A stretch of 64,000 nucleotides of DNA, from contig NZ_JAHVJR010000001.1 in the NCBI RefSeq assembly GCF_019801175.1, positions 1,240,001 to 1,304,000 of the forward strand. Reading direction: 5' to 3'. Within the stretch, counting starts at the first letter, position 1. Each line of letters starts with the position of its first letter. This stretch comes from Vannielia litorea. Lineage in GTDB: Bacteria > Pseudomonadota > Alphaproteobacteria > Rhodobacterales > Rhodobacteraceae. Below are positions 16,642 to 25,035 of the stretch, in pieces. The notes under the pieces were generated by a model. It saw only the letters and a list, made by a program, of their open reading frames with translations, made no database searches and was not told the origin of the DNA. The position numbers were made by a program, and so were the translations under genes.

Positions 16642-16672
16642 GTGGCGCGGCCCTTCCCAGGGGCCGCGCCAC
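16642..16672. terminator. Strong GC-rich hairpin
   Basis: Perfect 12-base arms (16642-16653 and 16661-16672, GTGGCGCGGCCC and its complement) around a 7-base loop, followed on the + strand by AAACCTTT. Probably ends + strand transcription from the LuxR-type gene or serves both strands. Confidence 0.5.
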
Positions 16673-16690
16673 AAACCTTTCTGACACAAC

Positions 16691-16723
16691 GAAAAAGGCC
16701 GCCGCACCGGAGTGCGACGGCCT
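16691..16723 (-). terminator. Rho-independent terminator of rpsB-tsf
   Basis: Twelve-base arms (16696-16707, 16712-16723) with one mismatch and a CGGA loop, followed in the - direction by a run of T (AAAAA at 16692-16696 on +). It begins 23 bases after the tsf stop. Confidence 0.85.
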
Positions 16724-16745
16724 GTCGAAACAAAAGAGGTCAGGC

Positions 16746-17627
16746 TCAGCCCTGAGCGGCTTTCGCGACTTCGGCTGCGAAGTCCTCTTCTTTCTTTTCG
16801 ATGCCTTCACCCACTTCGAGGCGCACGAAGCCGACGATCTCGACACCCGCTTCTTTGGCAGCCTGTGCCACGGTCAGATCGGGGTTGATCACGAAGGCCT
16901 GGTTCAGCAGCGTGATCTCGGCAAGGAATTTTTTCATCCGGCCTTCGATCATCTTCTCGATGACCTGCTCCGGCTTGCCGCTCTCACGAGCGATATCCAT
17001 CTGCACCTGGCGCTCTTTTTCCACGATTGCCGGGTCCAGCTCGCTCTCGTTCAGAGCTGCCGGGCGCGGGTCGGCGGCGGCGACGTGCATGGCCACCTGC
17101 TTGCCGAACTCTTCGTTCTCGCCGGATAGCGCGACCAGCACGCCGATCTTGCCCATGCCGGGCGCAGCCGCGTTGTGGACGTAAGACACAACCGAGGCAC
17201 CTTCGACGGTCGCCATGCGGCGCAGGCCCATGTTCTCGCCGATGGTGGCGATCTTGTCGGTCAGCGTGTCGGCCACGGTCTTGCCGCCCATGTCGGCGTT
17301 CTTCAGCGCCTCAACGTCGGACACACCGAGCGCGGCTTTCGCGATGCCGGAAACCATGGTCTGGAATTCGGCGTTCTTGCCGACGAAGTCAGTCTCGGAG
17401 TTGACCTCGACAGCCACGCCCTTGCCGCCATCGACCTCAACAGCCACCAGACCTTCGGCGGCGGTGCGGTCAGATTTCTTGGCGGCCTTCGCAAGGCCCT
17501 TGGTGCGCAGCCAGTCAACGGCGGCTTCCATGTCGCCGTCGGTTTCGGTCAGCGCCTTCTTGGCGTCCATCATGCCCGCGCCCGTCTTGTCGCGCAGCTC
17601 TTTCACCAGTGCAGCGGTAATCGCCAT
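16746..17627 (-). CDS. tsf: Translation elongation factor Ts
   Basis: A 293-residue guanine-nucleotide exchange factor for EF-Tu. The N-terminal UBA-like region with LRDKTGAGMMDAKKAL and the core TDFVGKN motif are diagnostic; length fits the family. Start ATG is preceded by GAAGGAG. It follows rpsB on the - strand as in most bacteria, with a hairpin in the 114-base spacer, and ends in a strong terminator. Confidence 0.98.
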   Translation of the reverse strand: MAITAALVKELRDKTGAGMMDAKKALTETDGDMEAAVDWLRTKGLAKAAKKSDRTAAEGLVAVEVDGGKGVAVEVNSETDFVGKNAEFQTMVSGIAKAALGVSDVEALKNADMGGKTVADTLTDKIATIGENMGLRRMATVEGASVVSYVHNAAAPGMGKIGVLVALSGENEEFGKQVAMHVAAADPRPAALNESELDPAIVEKERQVQMDIARESGKPEQVIEKMIEGRMKKFLAEITLLNQAFVINPDLTVAQAAKEAGVEIVGFVRLEVGEGIEKKEEDFAAEVAKAAQG

Positions 17628-17663
17628 GTCATGCTCCTTCGGGAGATCTTATTGCTAAACGTC

Positions 17664-17684
17664 CGGGCGGTTCTGCACCGCCCG
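17664..17684 (-). promoter_or_regulatory. Hairpin in the rpsB-tsf spacer
   Basis: Perfect 7-base arms CGGGCGG/CCGCCCG around a 7-base loop, 37 bases upstream of the tsf start. Without a T run it is more likely a processing site or partial attenuator adjusting the rpsB to tsf ratio. Confidence 0.4.
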
Positions 17685-17741
17685 TTTGTAAGTTTGATGA
17701 CAGTGGGAGAGAGCCGTGTTGGCCCCCTGCCCTCTTGTCCC

Positions 17742-18557
17742 TCAGCTTTCGGCAGCGGCTTCTTCAGCCGGAGCCTCAGTGGGCGCCTCTTCGGCACTGG
17801 CTTCGGCGGCGAGCGCCTCTTCGACGGCAGCCTCTTCCAGAGCACCGATGTCAACGCCAGCAGCGCCCATCTGTGCGGTCATGCCGTCGAGCGCGGCACG
17901 GGCCACGAGGTCGCAATAGAGAGCGATGGCGCGGGCGGCGTCATCGTTGCCGGGGATGATGTAATCCACACCATCGGGCGAGCAGTTGGTGTCGACCACG
18001 GCCACAACCGGAATGCCCAGCTTCTTGGCTTCAGCGATGGCGAGGTCTTCCTTGTTCACGTCGATGACGAACAGCAGGTCGGGCAGGCCACCCATCTCGC
18101 GGATACCGCCAAGCGAGGCTTGCAGTTTGGCCTGCTCGCGCTCCATGCCAAGGCGCTCTTTCTTGGTGAGGCCCGCAAAACCGATGGAGGATTCTTCGTC
18201 GATGGCCTTCAGCCGCTGGATCGACTGGGAGACGGTCTTCCAGTTGGTCAGCGTGCCACCGAGCCAGCGGTGGTTCATGTAGTACTGCGCGCATTTCTCG
18301 GCGGCTTCGGCGATCGGGCGCTGAGCCTGACGCTTGGTGCCGACAAAGAGGATGCGGCCGTTCTTGGCCACGGTCTCACGCACGACGTTGAGCGCGGCGT
18401 CCAGCATGGGGACGGTCTGCGTCAGGTCGAGAATGTGAATGCCGTTGCGATCACCGTAGATGAACTCGCCCATGCGGGGGTTCCACCGCTGGGTCTGGTG
18501 ACCGAAGTGAACGCCAGCTTCAAGCAGCTGACGCATGGAGAAATCAGGGAGCGCCAT
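17742..18557 (-). CDS. rpsB: 30S ribosomal protein S2
   Basis: A 271-residue S2 protein: MALPDFSMRQLLEAGVHFGHQT is the family N-terminus in outline, with NPRM, HILDL and the MNHRWLGGTLTNW core following. The C-terminus carries an Ala/Glu-rich tail of about 30 residues, common in alphaproteobacteria. The ATG at 18557 has AAAGGA upstream; the frame's earlier start would add 13 unrelated residues. First gene of the rpsB-tsf operon. Confidence 0.98.
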   Translation of the reverse strand: MALPDFSMRQLLEAGVHFGHQTQRWNPRMGEFIYGDRNGIHILDLTQTVPMLDAALNVVRETVAKNGRILFVGTKRQAQRPIAEAAEKCAQYYMNHRWLGGTLTNWKTVSQSIQRLKAIDEESSIGFAGLTKKERLGMEREQAKLQASLGGIREMGGLPDLLFVIDVNKEDLAIAEAKKLGIPVVAVVDTNCSPDGVDYIIPGNDDAARAIALYCDLVARAALDGMTAQMGAAGVDIGALEEAAVEEALAAEASAEEAPTEAPAEEAAAES

Positions 18558-18620
18558 GTCCAAATCCTTTTCCGGTTTGCGCCTCGGCGGGATCATGAGG
18601 GCTGTTGCCCAACCGGCGGA

Positions 18621-18646
18621 CCTTTGCGGGATGTCTCCCCGCAGGG
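18621..18646 (-). promoter_or_regulatory. Hairpin in the rpsB leader
   Basis: TGCGGG/CCCGCA arms, extended by two wobbles and a C-G pair, lie in the predicted 5' leader of rpsB. A leader hairpin is a plausible site for S2 autoregulation, but no known leader family was recognised. Confidence 0.3.
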
Positions 18647-18674
18647 CCCAAACCCCGCCTGTGAAGTGAGCGCG

Positions 18675-18703
18675 CGTTTAACGCGGGTGGCAGAAACTTG
18701 CAA
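18675..18703 (-). promoter_or_regulatory. rpsB: Predicted rpsB promoter
   Basis: On the - strand TTGCAA (18698-18703) is followed after exactly 17 bases by TAAACG (18675-18680). Transcription would start near 18668, leaving a leader of about 110 bases before the S2 start. Confidence 0.5.
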
Positions 18704-18754
18704 GCCCCCTCCTCACTTCCTATCTGGATTAGGAGAAAGACCCGCCCTTGTGTT

Positions 18755-18770
18755 ATTCTGGCGGCAGAAT
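18755..18770. promoter_or_regulatory. Inverted repeat upstream of the PAAR toxin
   Basis: ATTCTG-GCGG-CAGAAT, perfect 6-base arms, 48 bases before the toxin start and next to a TTGACA hexamer. Candidate operator. Confidence 0.3.
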
Positions 18771-18818
18771 TTGACAGACGACCTTTGAATACGACCCATT
18801 TGATCGAGAGGCAAAGCT

Positions 18819-19565
18819 ATGCTTGCTGCCCGACTGACCGACTTTCATGTGTGCCCGCTGGTCACACCCGGCGTTCCCCCAATCCCGCACGTTGGCGGCC
18901 CGATCCTTCCGACCTGCTCCATCAATGTGCTCACCTGCAACATGCCGCAGGCCCGGCTGACCGATAAGGCCCTGTGCGTCGGCCCGCCCGATGTCATCGT
19001 CTTTGGCTCACCGCTGGTTCTGGTGAACAATCTGCCTGCGGCCCGCTTGGGCGACCCCTGCGCCCACGGCGGCGCAATCACTACGGGTTGCCCCACTGTC
19101 CTCATCGGCCAGACATACGTGCCCGGCACCATGCTCCAGAACGCTGCTATGGGGGTGAACCCATCGGGCAGCGTGGTGAATTGCGGCAACTCCATCGACG
19201 CGGTGCTTGACCGTCTGGATGGCACAGACCCCAATGCTGTGGCACCGGCCACGCGGGACGGCCTCTTCTCAGACATCGAAGCGCGGCACAACACCAACCT
19301 GCAGTGGAACTCGAGCTTTCAGGACGCCTTCGACGCCGTGCAGCAGGGTGGCCCAGGCACGCGCGCCATCGTGGGCATCATTTATCCCAACAACGGCGGC
19401 TCGCATGTGGTTGTCATGGCCAATGACCGTGGCACAGTTGGAATCGTCGAAAGCCAGGATTGGGGGCCGGGGCAACGCCAAGAGGTGATCACCGATGCGA
19501 ACAGGGCGAATACGCGCTACAATGGCTCTGGCAACAGCAATGTTGGCTGGGGCATTGTGCCTTGA
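18819..19565 (+). CDS. PAAR-domain protein with C-terminal papain-fold toxin domain
   Basis: A 248-residue protein without a signal peptide. Residues 1-105 form a PAAR domain (ARLTD, PHVGGPI, ARLTDKALC, ARLGDPCAHGGAI, CPTVLIG), the spike tip of type VI secretion. Residues about 115-248 resemble papain-fold toxin domains of polymorphic toxins: Cys122 in VNCGNSI, His196 in GGSHVVV and an acidic residue in VESQDWG (Glu211, or Asp214) could form the triad. These domains act as deamidases or proteases; the activity here is inferred. The gene immediately downstream looks like the cognate immunity protein. No T6SS structural genes are present in the window. Confidence 0.75.
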   Translation: MLAARLTDFHVCPLVTPGVPPIPHVGGPILPTCSINVLTCNMPQARLTDKALCVGPPDVIVFGSPLVLVNNLPAARLGDPCAHGGAITTGCPTVLIGQTYVPGTMLQNAAMGVNPSGSVVNCGNSIDAVLDRLDGTDPNAVAPATRDGLFSDIEARHNTNLQWNSSFQDAFDAVQQGGPGTRAIVGIIYPNNGGSHVVVMANDRGTVGIVESQDWGPGQRQEVITDANRANTRYNGSGNSNVGWGIVP

Positions 19566-19581
19566 CCCGGGAGCAGGACTG

Positions 19582-19899
19582 ATGGCGGGAGAGCGGATCA
19601 GCGCAGAAGCGGCAAAGGTGCTTGTCGAGGAGGAAATCTTCAAGGACAGCGACCATGATTTCGTGATCGAGGACGACAGGACCATGGAACGCACCTACGG
19701 TTGGATCTTCTTCTACAACACCCGCGCCTTTCTCGCCTCGGGGGACCCGATGGATACGATGCCCGGCACCGGACCGATCGTGGTGTTGCATGACGGCTCC
19801 GTGGTCCCCATGCCCACATCGATGCCACCGGAGCGGGCCATTCTCCGTTTCGAGGAGATGCTAGAAGACCCTGAGATGCTGCCCGAACACACGAAGTAG
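19582..19899 (+). CDS. Imm35-like immunity protein
   Basis: A 105-residue cytosolic protein 16 bases after the toxin gene. The stretch YGWIFFYNTRAFLASGD followed by GTGPIVVLHDGSVVPM is the pattern of the Imm35 family (W-x-F-F-Y-N, then G-x-G-P-I-V-V). Imm35 members are typically found next to papain-like toxins, which supports the pairing. I chose ATG 19582 with GGGAGCAGG upstream; the longer frame starts inside the toxin gene and would add an N-terminus with no family counterpart. Function by context: neutralises the PAAR toxin in the producer. Confidence 0.75.
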   Translation: MAGERISAEAAKVLVEEEIFKDSDHDFVIEDDRTMERTYGWIFFYNTRAFLASGDPMDTMPGTGPIVVLHDGSVVPMPTSMPPERAILRFEEMLEDPEMLPEHTK

Positions 19900-19957
19900 C
19901 CCGCCGCGGCGCAAGGCAGGGCTTGCCCCGGGCGCGCGGTGAGGCCACAAGGCTGGC

Positions 19958-20848
19958 ATGTCGGCCTCTTCCATTCTCTGCATCGGTTCCGTTCTTTGGG
20001 ATGTCATCGGGCGCACGCCTGCCTCGATGCGGCTGGGCGCCGATGTGCCCGGCAGGATCACCCGCATTCCGGGTGGTGTGGCGCTCAACATCGCAATGGC
20101 CCTGCGCCGTGCGGGGCTTGCGCCTGTGTTGCTCAGTTCGGTGGGCCGCGACGGGCCGGGCGATGAATTGGTGGCGCGTTGCACGCTTCTGGGCCTCGAC
20201 ACCGGATATCTGCATCGCTCCGACGATCTGCCGACCGATACCTATATGGCCATCGAAGGTGCCGGCGGGCTGGTGGCTGCGCTGGCGGATGCCCATTCAC
20301 TCGAGGCGGCGGGAGACCGAATCCTCGCACCCTTGCGGGATGGCCGCCTCGGGAGCACTGACGCCCCCTACCCCGGCCTCATCGCGCTGGATGGCAACCT
20401 AACCGAAACGCTCTTGGCCGAAATCGCAGAGAGCCCGCTCTTTGCAGCCGCCGACCTGCGCGTGGCGCCCGCCTCCCCCGGCAAGGCGGAGCGCCTCCTG
20501 CCGCTCCTTGGTCATGACGGTACCACGCTCTACCTCAACCGCGAGGAGGCTGGACTGCTCGCACAGAAGGGCTTCGATGACGCCGAGAGCGCCGCGAAGG
20601 CGCTGGTCAAGCGCGGCGCGGGCCGGGTGCTCGTCACCGACGGAGGCCGCGCCACATGCGATGCGTCCCAAAACGCGTGCCATGTGTCCACGCCGCCTGA
20701 AGTCATGGTCGAACGCGTCACCGGCGCTGGTGACACCTTCATGGCCGCCCACATCGCCGCCGAGGCCGAGGGGATGGACCGGCCCGCAGCCCTCGCCCAT
20801 GCCCAGGCCGTAACGGCGGCCTATGTCTCTGGAGAAACCCGCCTGTGA
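19958..20848 (+). CDS. psuK: PfkB-family carbohydrate kinase, probable pseudouridine kinase
   Basis: A 296-residue ribokinase-fold enzyme. The N-terminal GGVALNIA and the C-terminal GAGDTFMA signature (catalytic Asp in GAGD) are the two PfkB motifs. It phosphorylates a nucleoside or sugar; overlap by 4 bases with pseudouridine-5'-phosphate glycosidase points to pseudouridine to pseudouridine 5'-phosphate. No transporter is adjacent. The start follows GGCATG context with a weak ribosome site. Confidence 0.85.
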   Translation: MSASSILCIGSVLWDVIGRTPASMRLGADVPGRITRIPGGVALNIAMALRRAGLAPVLLSSVGRDGPGDELVARCTLLGLDTGYLHRSDDLPTDTYMAIEGAGGLVAALADAHSLEAAGDRILAPLRDGRLGSTDAPYPGLIALDGNLTETLLAEIAESPLFAAADLRVAPASPGKAERLLPLLGHDGTTLYLNREEAGLLAQKGFDDAESAAKALVKRGAGRVLVTDGGRATCDASQNACHVSTPPEVMVERVTGAGDTFMAAHIAAEAEGMDRPAALAHAQAVTAAYVSGETRL

Positions 20849-21768
20849 AGATGAATGTCACACAAGAAGTCTCTGATGCGATTGCAGAAAGCCGCCCTGT
20901 CGTGGCGCTGGAAAGCACCATCATCACCCACGGCATGCCCTACCCACAAAACGTGGAAACGGCTCGCGCCGTAGAGGATGACATTCGGGCCGCCGGGGCC
21001 GTGCCAGCCACCATTGCCGTGCTGGATGGCTCGCTCTGTGCCGGCCTCACCGAGGCACAGCTCGATGCGCTGGGGCAGGCGACTGGGGTAGCCAAACTTT
21101 CCCGCGCCGACATGGCACACTGCCTCGCGACCGGTGGCACGGGGGCAACGACCGTTGCCGCGACGATGATCGGCGCACGGCTCGCAGGCATCGAGGTCTT
21201 CGCCACCGGCGGCATCGGCGGTGTCCATCGCGGCGCAGAGCTCAGCTTCGATGTTTCCGCCGATCTTCGGGAACTTGCCAAAACCCCGGTGAGCGTGGTT
21301 GCCGCCGGTGCAAAGGCCATTCTCGACATCCCGAAAACGTTGGAAGTCCTCGAAACCTTGGGCGTTCCGGTCATCACGATGGGGCAAAAGGACTTTCCGG
21401 CCTTCTGGTCGCGCAGCTCCGGCCTGCCCTCGCCCCTTTCGGCTGAGACCGCCGCGGAAGTGGCAAAGGCTCATGTGATGCGCGGCGCGATGGGGTTGGA
21501 AGGCGGACAACTGGTGGCCAATCCGATCCCGATGGAAGCTGAAATTCCGGCCGAGGAGCTCGCCCCTGTGATCGCCGAGGCTCTCGCCGCCGCCGAGGCT
21601 GAAGGGATCGCCGCAAAGGCCGTTACCCCCTTCCTGCTCGACCGGATCTTTCACGCGACCGAGGGCCGCTCACTGACCGCCAATATCGCCCTCGTGCGCC
21701 ACAACGCCCGGCTCGCTGCCGAAATCGCAGGCGAAATCGTTAAAATTCGCGCCGTTAAGCAGGGTTAA
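20845..21768 (+). CDS. psuG: Pseudouridine-5'-phosphate glycosidase
   Basis: A 307-residue enzyme that splits pseudouridine 5'-phosphate into uracil and ribose 5-phosphate. Family motifs seen: VALESTIITHGMPYPQN near the N-terminus, GGTGATTVAAT, FATGGIGGVHRGAE and LTANIALVRHNA at the C-terminus. Starts with GTG at the psuK stop (GTGA); ATG 20851 is an alternative. Together with psuK it allows salvage of RNA-derived pseudouridine. Confidence 0.95.
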   Translation: MKMNVTQEVSDAIAESRPVVALESTIITHGMPYPQNVETARAVEDDIRAAGAVPATIAVLDGSLCAGLTEAQLDALGQATGVAKLSRADMAHCLATGGTGATTVAATMIGARLAGIEVFATGGIGGVHRGAELSFDVSADLRELAKTPVSVVAAGAKAILDIPKTLEVLETLGVPVITMGQKDFPAFWSRSSGLPSPLSAETAAEVAKAHVMRGAMGLEGGQLVANPIPMEAEIPAEELAPVIAEALAAAEAEGIAAKAVTPFLLDRIFHATEGRSLTANIALVRHNARLAAEIAGEIVKIRAVKQG

Positions 21769-21843
21769 CGCCCTCGCTCCCTTGCGGGCGGCCCCGGCGG
21801 CGCATATTTCTCATGCAACCGCCCAAGGAGTGCCCGAAACACG

Positions 21844-22617
21844 ATGGCCAAGACGCCACCGCCGCCCGAAAATCCGCTCGACCCGAAACCCTACCGGCGC
21901 CCCGGTTGGCTCTCGGGCCTGCGCTCTTCGTTCTTTACAGGCTTGGTCGTTGTCGGCCCCGTCGCCGTGACCATCTGGCTGATCTGGACGGTCGTGGGCT
22001 GGGTCGATGGCGTGGTCATGCCCTTTGTGCCCGGCGCCTACCACCCCGAGACGCTGATCAACAAATACTTCAACTGCGCCGACTGTGAGCCGATCCGCGT
22101 CAACATCCGCGGCGTCGGTGTGGTGGTCTTCCTCCTGTTCACAGTGCTCGTTGGCTGGATGGCCAAAGGCTTTCTCGGCCGGTCGTTTCTTCGCTGGGCC
22201 GAGAGCCTTGTGGACCGCATGCCCGTCGTGCGCTCCATCTACAACGGCCTGAAGCAGATCGCAGAAACCGTCTTCGCCCAGACAGAGACGAACTTCGACA
22301 AGGCCTGCCTTGTCCAATACCCGCGCCATGGCATCTGGGCGATTGCCTTCATCTCGACCAAGGCAAAAGGTGAAATCGCCAAGAAGTCGCCAGTCGAAGA
22401 TGAGATGGTGTCGGTGTTCCTGCCGACTACGCCCAACCCGACCTCTGGCTTCCTGCTATTTGTGCCCCGCAAGGATGTGATCATCCTCGACATGACCGTG
22501 GAAGACGCCGCAAAGCTCGTGATCTCCGCGGGGCTCGTCTACCCATCCGACAAGATCCCGGCAGCCCTTCCAGAAGCCGCTCAGGCTGTGGAAGAGCGCG
22601 AAAAAGGCGCCGCCTGA
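21844..22617 (+). CDS. DUF502 family inner-membrane protein
   Basis: A 257-residue protein with two strong membrane segments (residues about 30-55 and 88-110) and the conserved core YNGLKQIAETVF...VQYPRHGIWAIAFIS...VFLPTTPNPTSGFLLFVP of DUF502. Function unknown; plant relatives (LCV) link to vesicle transport but that does not transfer. Proline-rich cytosolic N-terminus. Stands alone after psuG with a 75-base gap. Confidence 0.88.
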   Translation: MAKTPPPPENPLDPKPYRRPGWLSGLRSSFFTGLVVVGPVAVTIWLIWTVVGWVDGVVMPFVPGAYHPETLINKYFNCADCEPIRVNIRGVGVVVFLLFTVLVGWMAKGFLGRSFLRWAESLVDRMPVVRSIYNGLKQIAETVFAQTETNFDKACLVQYPRHGIWAIAFISTKAKGEIAKKSPVEDEMVSVFLPTTPNPTSGFLLFVPRKDVIILDMTVEDAAKLVISAGLVYPSDKIPAALPEAAQAVEEREKGAA

Positions 22618-22772
22618 GGCACCTGCCGCGATTCCGGGCGCTCCGCTGGCAGCATTTGCGGCAATTCTGCGACATTACCGCCACATCTTGTGGCTGGACA
22701 GACGCGCTTTCTTGCGGCCAAACACGTTATGCCTAAGTTCACCCAAAGCAGATCCAGAATGGGATGTTCCCG

Positions 22773-22988
22773 ATGAAACTCTTTTACGCAGGCCTTCTCT
22801 CCGCCGCCCTCGCCGCCCCGGCCTTTGCCGGTGGCATGAACGAGCCGGTGATGGAGCCGACGGTCACGACCGATGAGCCGCAGATGAGCCGTGACACCAT
22901 TGCCGAAGACACCGCGTCTTCCGGCAGCCATGACATCATCGTGCCGATCACCGCGCTGATCCTCTTCGGGGTCGCGGTCGCCAACTGA
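22773..22988 (+). CDS. Small exported protein with C-terminal membrane segment
   Basis: A 71-residue hypothetical protein: signal peptide (MKLFYAGLLSAALAAPAFAGG), a Met/Glu/Thr-rich linker and a final hydrophobic segment (HDIIVPITALILFGVAVAN) that could anchor it. ATG 22764 in the same frame is an alternative start. A perfect terminator 24 bases after the stop supports it being a real transcript end. Function not recognised. Confidence 0.7.
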   Translation: MKLFYAGLLSAALAAPAFAGGMNEPVMEPTVTTDEPQMSRDTIAEDTASSGSHDIIVPITALILFGVAVAN

Positions 22989-23011
22989 TCTGGCTAAAGC
23001 CGCAGCCATGA

Positions 23012-23042
23012 GGCCGCGTGGAATTCTCCGCTGCGGCCTTTT
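23012..23042 (+). terminator. Rho-independent terminator
   Basis: GGCCGC-GTGGA / TCCGC-T-GCGGCC arms with an ATTC loop and one bulged T, followed by TTTT. Ends the 71-residue protein gene; the patatin gene converges from the other side. Confidence 0.8.
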
Positions 23043-23051
23043 GCGCGTTTT

Positions 23052-24149
23052 CTACTCATCAAACGTGCGCCCCAGCCCGTCGCCGTAGATCGCCGCGAGG
23101 TCAACGCTGCTCTCTCTCCCCACCTTGCTTCCGTGGTGCCCCAGGAACCGGGCCGCAGCCCGGCGACCGGCTTCCTTGAGTTCGCTCATCACATAGGGGT
23201 TCGGTACGGTCTTGGTGGCGACAGATAGGTCGTTCATCAGGTCGTCGTCGGCGATCATGTGCACGCGCACGTTCTTCATCGCCCCCTCCGGCACAGTCCC
23301 GCTTTCGATCAGGCGATGCACGAAGGCGATGGCCCTGAGCTCGCTCATCAGGGAGGCGTTGAAGCTGATCTCGTTGACCCGGTTCGCTATATCCTGCGGC
23401 GTCTGCGGCAGTTCCTCGCGCTCCAGCGGGTTGATATTGATGATGATGATGTCGTCCGGCAAATGCCGCGCGAAGAGCGGAAACAGCGCTGGATTGCCCG
23501 TATAGCCGCCATCCCACCAGAACTCATCGGTCCTAGTCACGGGGTCTTTGGCTTCAACAGCTCGGAACAACGTGGGCAGGCAAGCAGAGGCAAGGATCAC
23601 TTCGGGCGTGATCTCTTCTCCCCGGAACACCCGGATGCGCCCCGTGCGGACGTTGGTGGCGGATACGTAAAAGTCGGGTCCGCGCTCGTGGCATACGTGG
23701 TTGTAGTCGAAGGTCTCGACCACCTTGCGCAACGGGTTGTCGTAGAGCGGGCCGAGACTGTAGGGCGAGGCCACCCGCGCGGCTGTCTCCTGCAACCAGT
23801 AGGCCGGTGAATATTCCAGCATCTGGCTCACCGCCTGGGCGGAGGGTGCGAAGGGGGCCAGCCAATGCGTGATCTCGTTGTCAGGTAAGGCCCCCATACG
23901 CTCCCACAGCCAGTCGAGGTTCGCGCGGGCGACCTCGTTGCCCTCCGCCACATCGCCATCTGCCAGCCCGCGCACGAGCCCGGCCTTCAGTGCGGCGCCA
24001 TTGACCGCCCCGGCGGAGGTGCCGGAGATCGCAGCGATCTCGAACTCGCCGGTCTCCAGTAACCGGTCCAGCACGCCCCAGGTGAAGGCGCCATGGGCTC
24101 CTCCCCCCTGAAGCGCTAGGTTTACGGCGATCTTCTGTTTCTTCGCCAC
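23052..24149 (-). CDS. Patatin-like phospholipase
   Basis: A 365-residue protein with the patatin catalytic set: oxyanion loop LQGGGAHGAF, nucleophile GTSAGA (G-x-S-x-G) and the dyad aspartate in WWDGGY. Expected to cleave acyl chains from phospholipids or glycerides. GTG 24149 is chosen because it lies 4 bases after the 3-hydroxybutyrate dehydrogenase stop; the longer frame overlaps that gene. In several alphaproteobacteria a patatin is paired with 3-hydroxybutyrate dehydrogenase, hinting at a link to PHB granules or lipid turnover. Confidence 0.88.
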   Translation of the reverse strand: MAKKQKIAVNLALQGGGAHGAFTWGVLDRLLETGEFEIAAISGTSAGAVNGAALKAGLVRGLADGDVAEGNEVARANLDWLWERMGALPDNEITHWLAPFAPSAQAVSQMLEYSPAYWLQETAARVASPYSLGPLYDNPLRKVVETFDYNHVCHERGPDFYVSATNVRTGRIRVFRGEEITPEVILASACLPTLFRAVEAKDPVTRTDEFWWDGGYTGNPALFPLFARHLPDDIIIININPLEREELPQTPQDIANRVNEISFNASLMSELRAIAFVHRLIESGTVPEGAMKNVRVHMIADDDLMNDLSVATKTVPNPYVMSELKEAGRRAAARFLGHHGSKVGRESSVDLAAIYGDGLGRTFDE

Positions 24150-24153
24150 CGGA

Positions 24154-24927
24154 TCAACTCGCGGTCCAGCCACCATCGGCGCTGATCGTGGTGCCGGTGA
24201 TCTGCGAGGCATGATCGGAGCAGAGGAACACGGCAAGGCCACCAAGCTGCTCGACCGTCACGAACTCCTTGGAGGGCTGCTTCTCGAGGATGACCTTCTC
24301 CACCACCTCGTCCTCCTTCATCTTGTACTCCTTCGCCGTGTCGGGGATCTGCGCCTCGACCAGCGGGGTCAGTACATAGCCGGGGCAGATCGCATTAGCC
24401 GTGATCGGCTCGCGGGCCGTCTCAAGGCCTACGGTTTTGGTCATGCCGACAATCCCGTGCTTGGCCGAGATATAGGCCGACTTGTAGGGCGAGGCGCGCA
24501 GACCGTGGGCGGAGGCTATGTTGATGATTCGGCCCCAATCCGCCTTCCGCATCAAGGGCAACGCAGCGGCGGTGGTGTGGAACGCCGATGAAAGGTTGAT
24601 GGCGATGATTGCATCCCACTTTTCCATCGGGAACTCGTCAATCGGGGCAACGTGCTGGATGCCCGCGTTGTTCACGAGGATGTCGCAGGCGCCCGCCTCT
24701 TCGATCAGCTTGCGGCACTCCTCGCCCTTGCTCATGTCGGCCTTGATGTAGCGCGCCTCAACCCCATGCGCCTTGCCAATCTCTTCGGCGAGCGCGTGAT
24801 CTTCCTTGCGGTCGGTGAACGAGTTGAGCACCACGTTGGCTCCAGCCCCGGCCAAAGCCCGCGCGACGCCAAGGCCGATCCCCGAGTTGGACCCGGTGAT
24901 GACGGCGGTTTTGCCTTTGAGAGACAT
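24154..24927 (-). CDS. bdhA: D-3-hydroxybutyrate dehydrogenase
   Basis: A 257-residue short-chain dehydrogenase that interconverts 3-hydroxybutyrate and acetoacetate with NAD+. Rossmann motif TGSNSGIGLG, NNAG, catalytic Ser-Tyr-Lys (IASAHG...YISAKHG) and the family-typical NAICPGYVLTPLV and C-terminal TTISADGGWTAS are present. ATG 24927 follows GGAGAAGAGAG. Acts in polyhydroxybutyrate degradation. Upstream is an imperfect palindrome that may be an operator. Confidence 0.93.
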   Translation of the reverse strand: MSLKGKTAVITGSNSGIGLGVARALAGAGANVVLNSFTDRKEDHALAEEIGKAHGVEARYIKADMSKGEECRKLIEEAGACDILVNNAGIQHVAPIDEFPMEKWDAIIAINLSSAFHTTAAALPLMRKADWGRIINIASAHGLRASPYKSAYISAKHGIVGMTKTVGLETAREPITANAICPGYVLTPLVEAQIPDTAKEYKMKEDEVVEKVILEKQPSKEFVTVEQLGGLAVFLCSDHASQITGTTISADGGWTAS

Positions 24928-24955
24928 CTCTCTTCTCCTTTGTGAAATTCTGTCG

Positions 24956-24977
24956 GTGCAAAGCATAGATGCTGCAC
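24956..24977. promoter_or_regulatory. Imperfect palindrome upstream of bdhA
   Basis: GTGC-AA-AGCAT-AG-ATGCT-GCAC, perfect apart from a two-base AA bulge, 29 bases before the bdhA start. TGC-rich sites are bound by PHB regulators such as PhaR; identity is only suggested. Confidence 0.35.
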
Positions 24978-25035
24978 TTGCAAAGGAAACGGCGAATGTC
25001 GAAAGACGTTCCGGGGCTGCGTCAGTTTGTCGGCG

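Noticed and set aside
17175..18788. 537-codon + strand frame across tsf and rpsB
   Set aside because: Antisense shadow of two certain housekeeping genes; no ribosome site or recognisable motif.
18716..18818. TTGACA hexamer upstream of the PAAR gene as a promoter
   Set aside because: No -10-like hexamer at 16-18 bases spacing; left unassigned.
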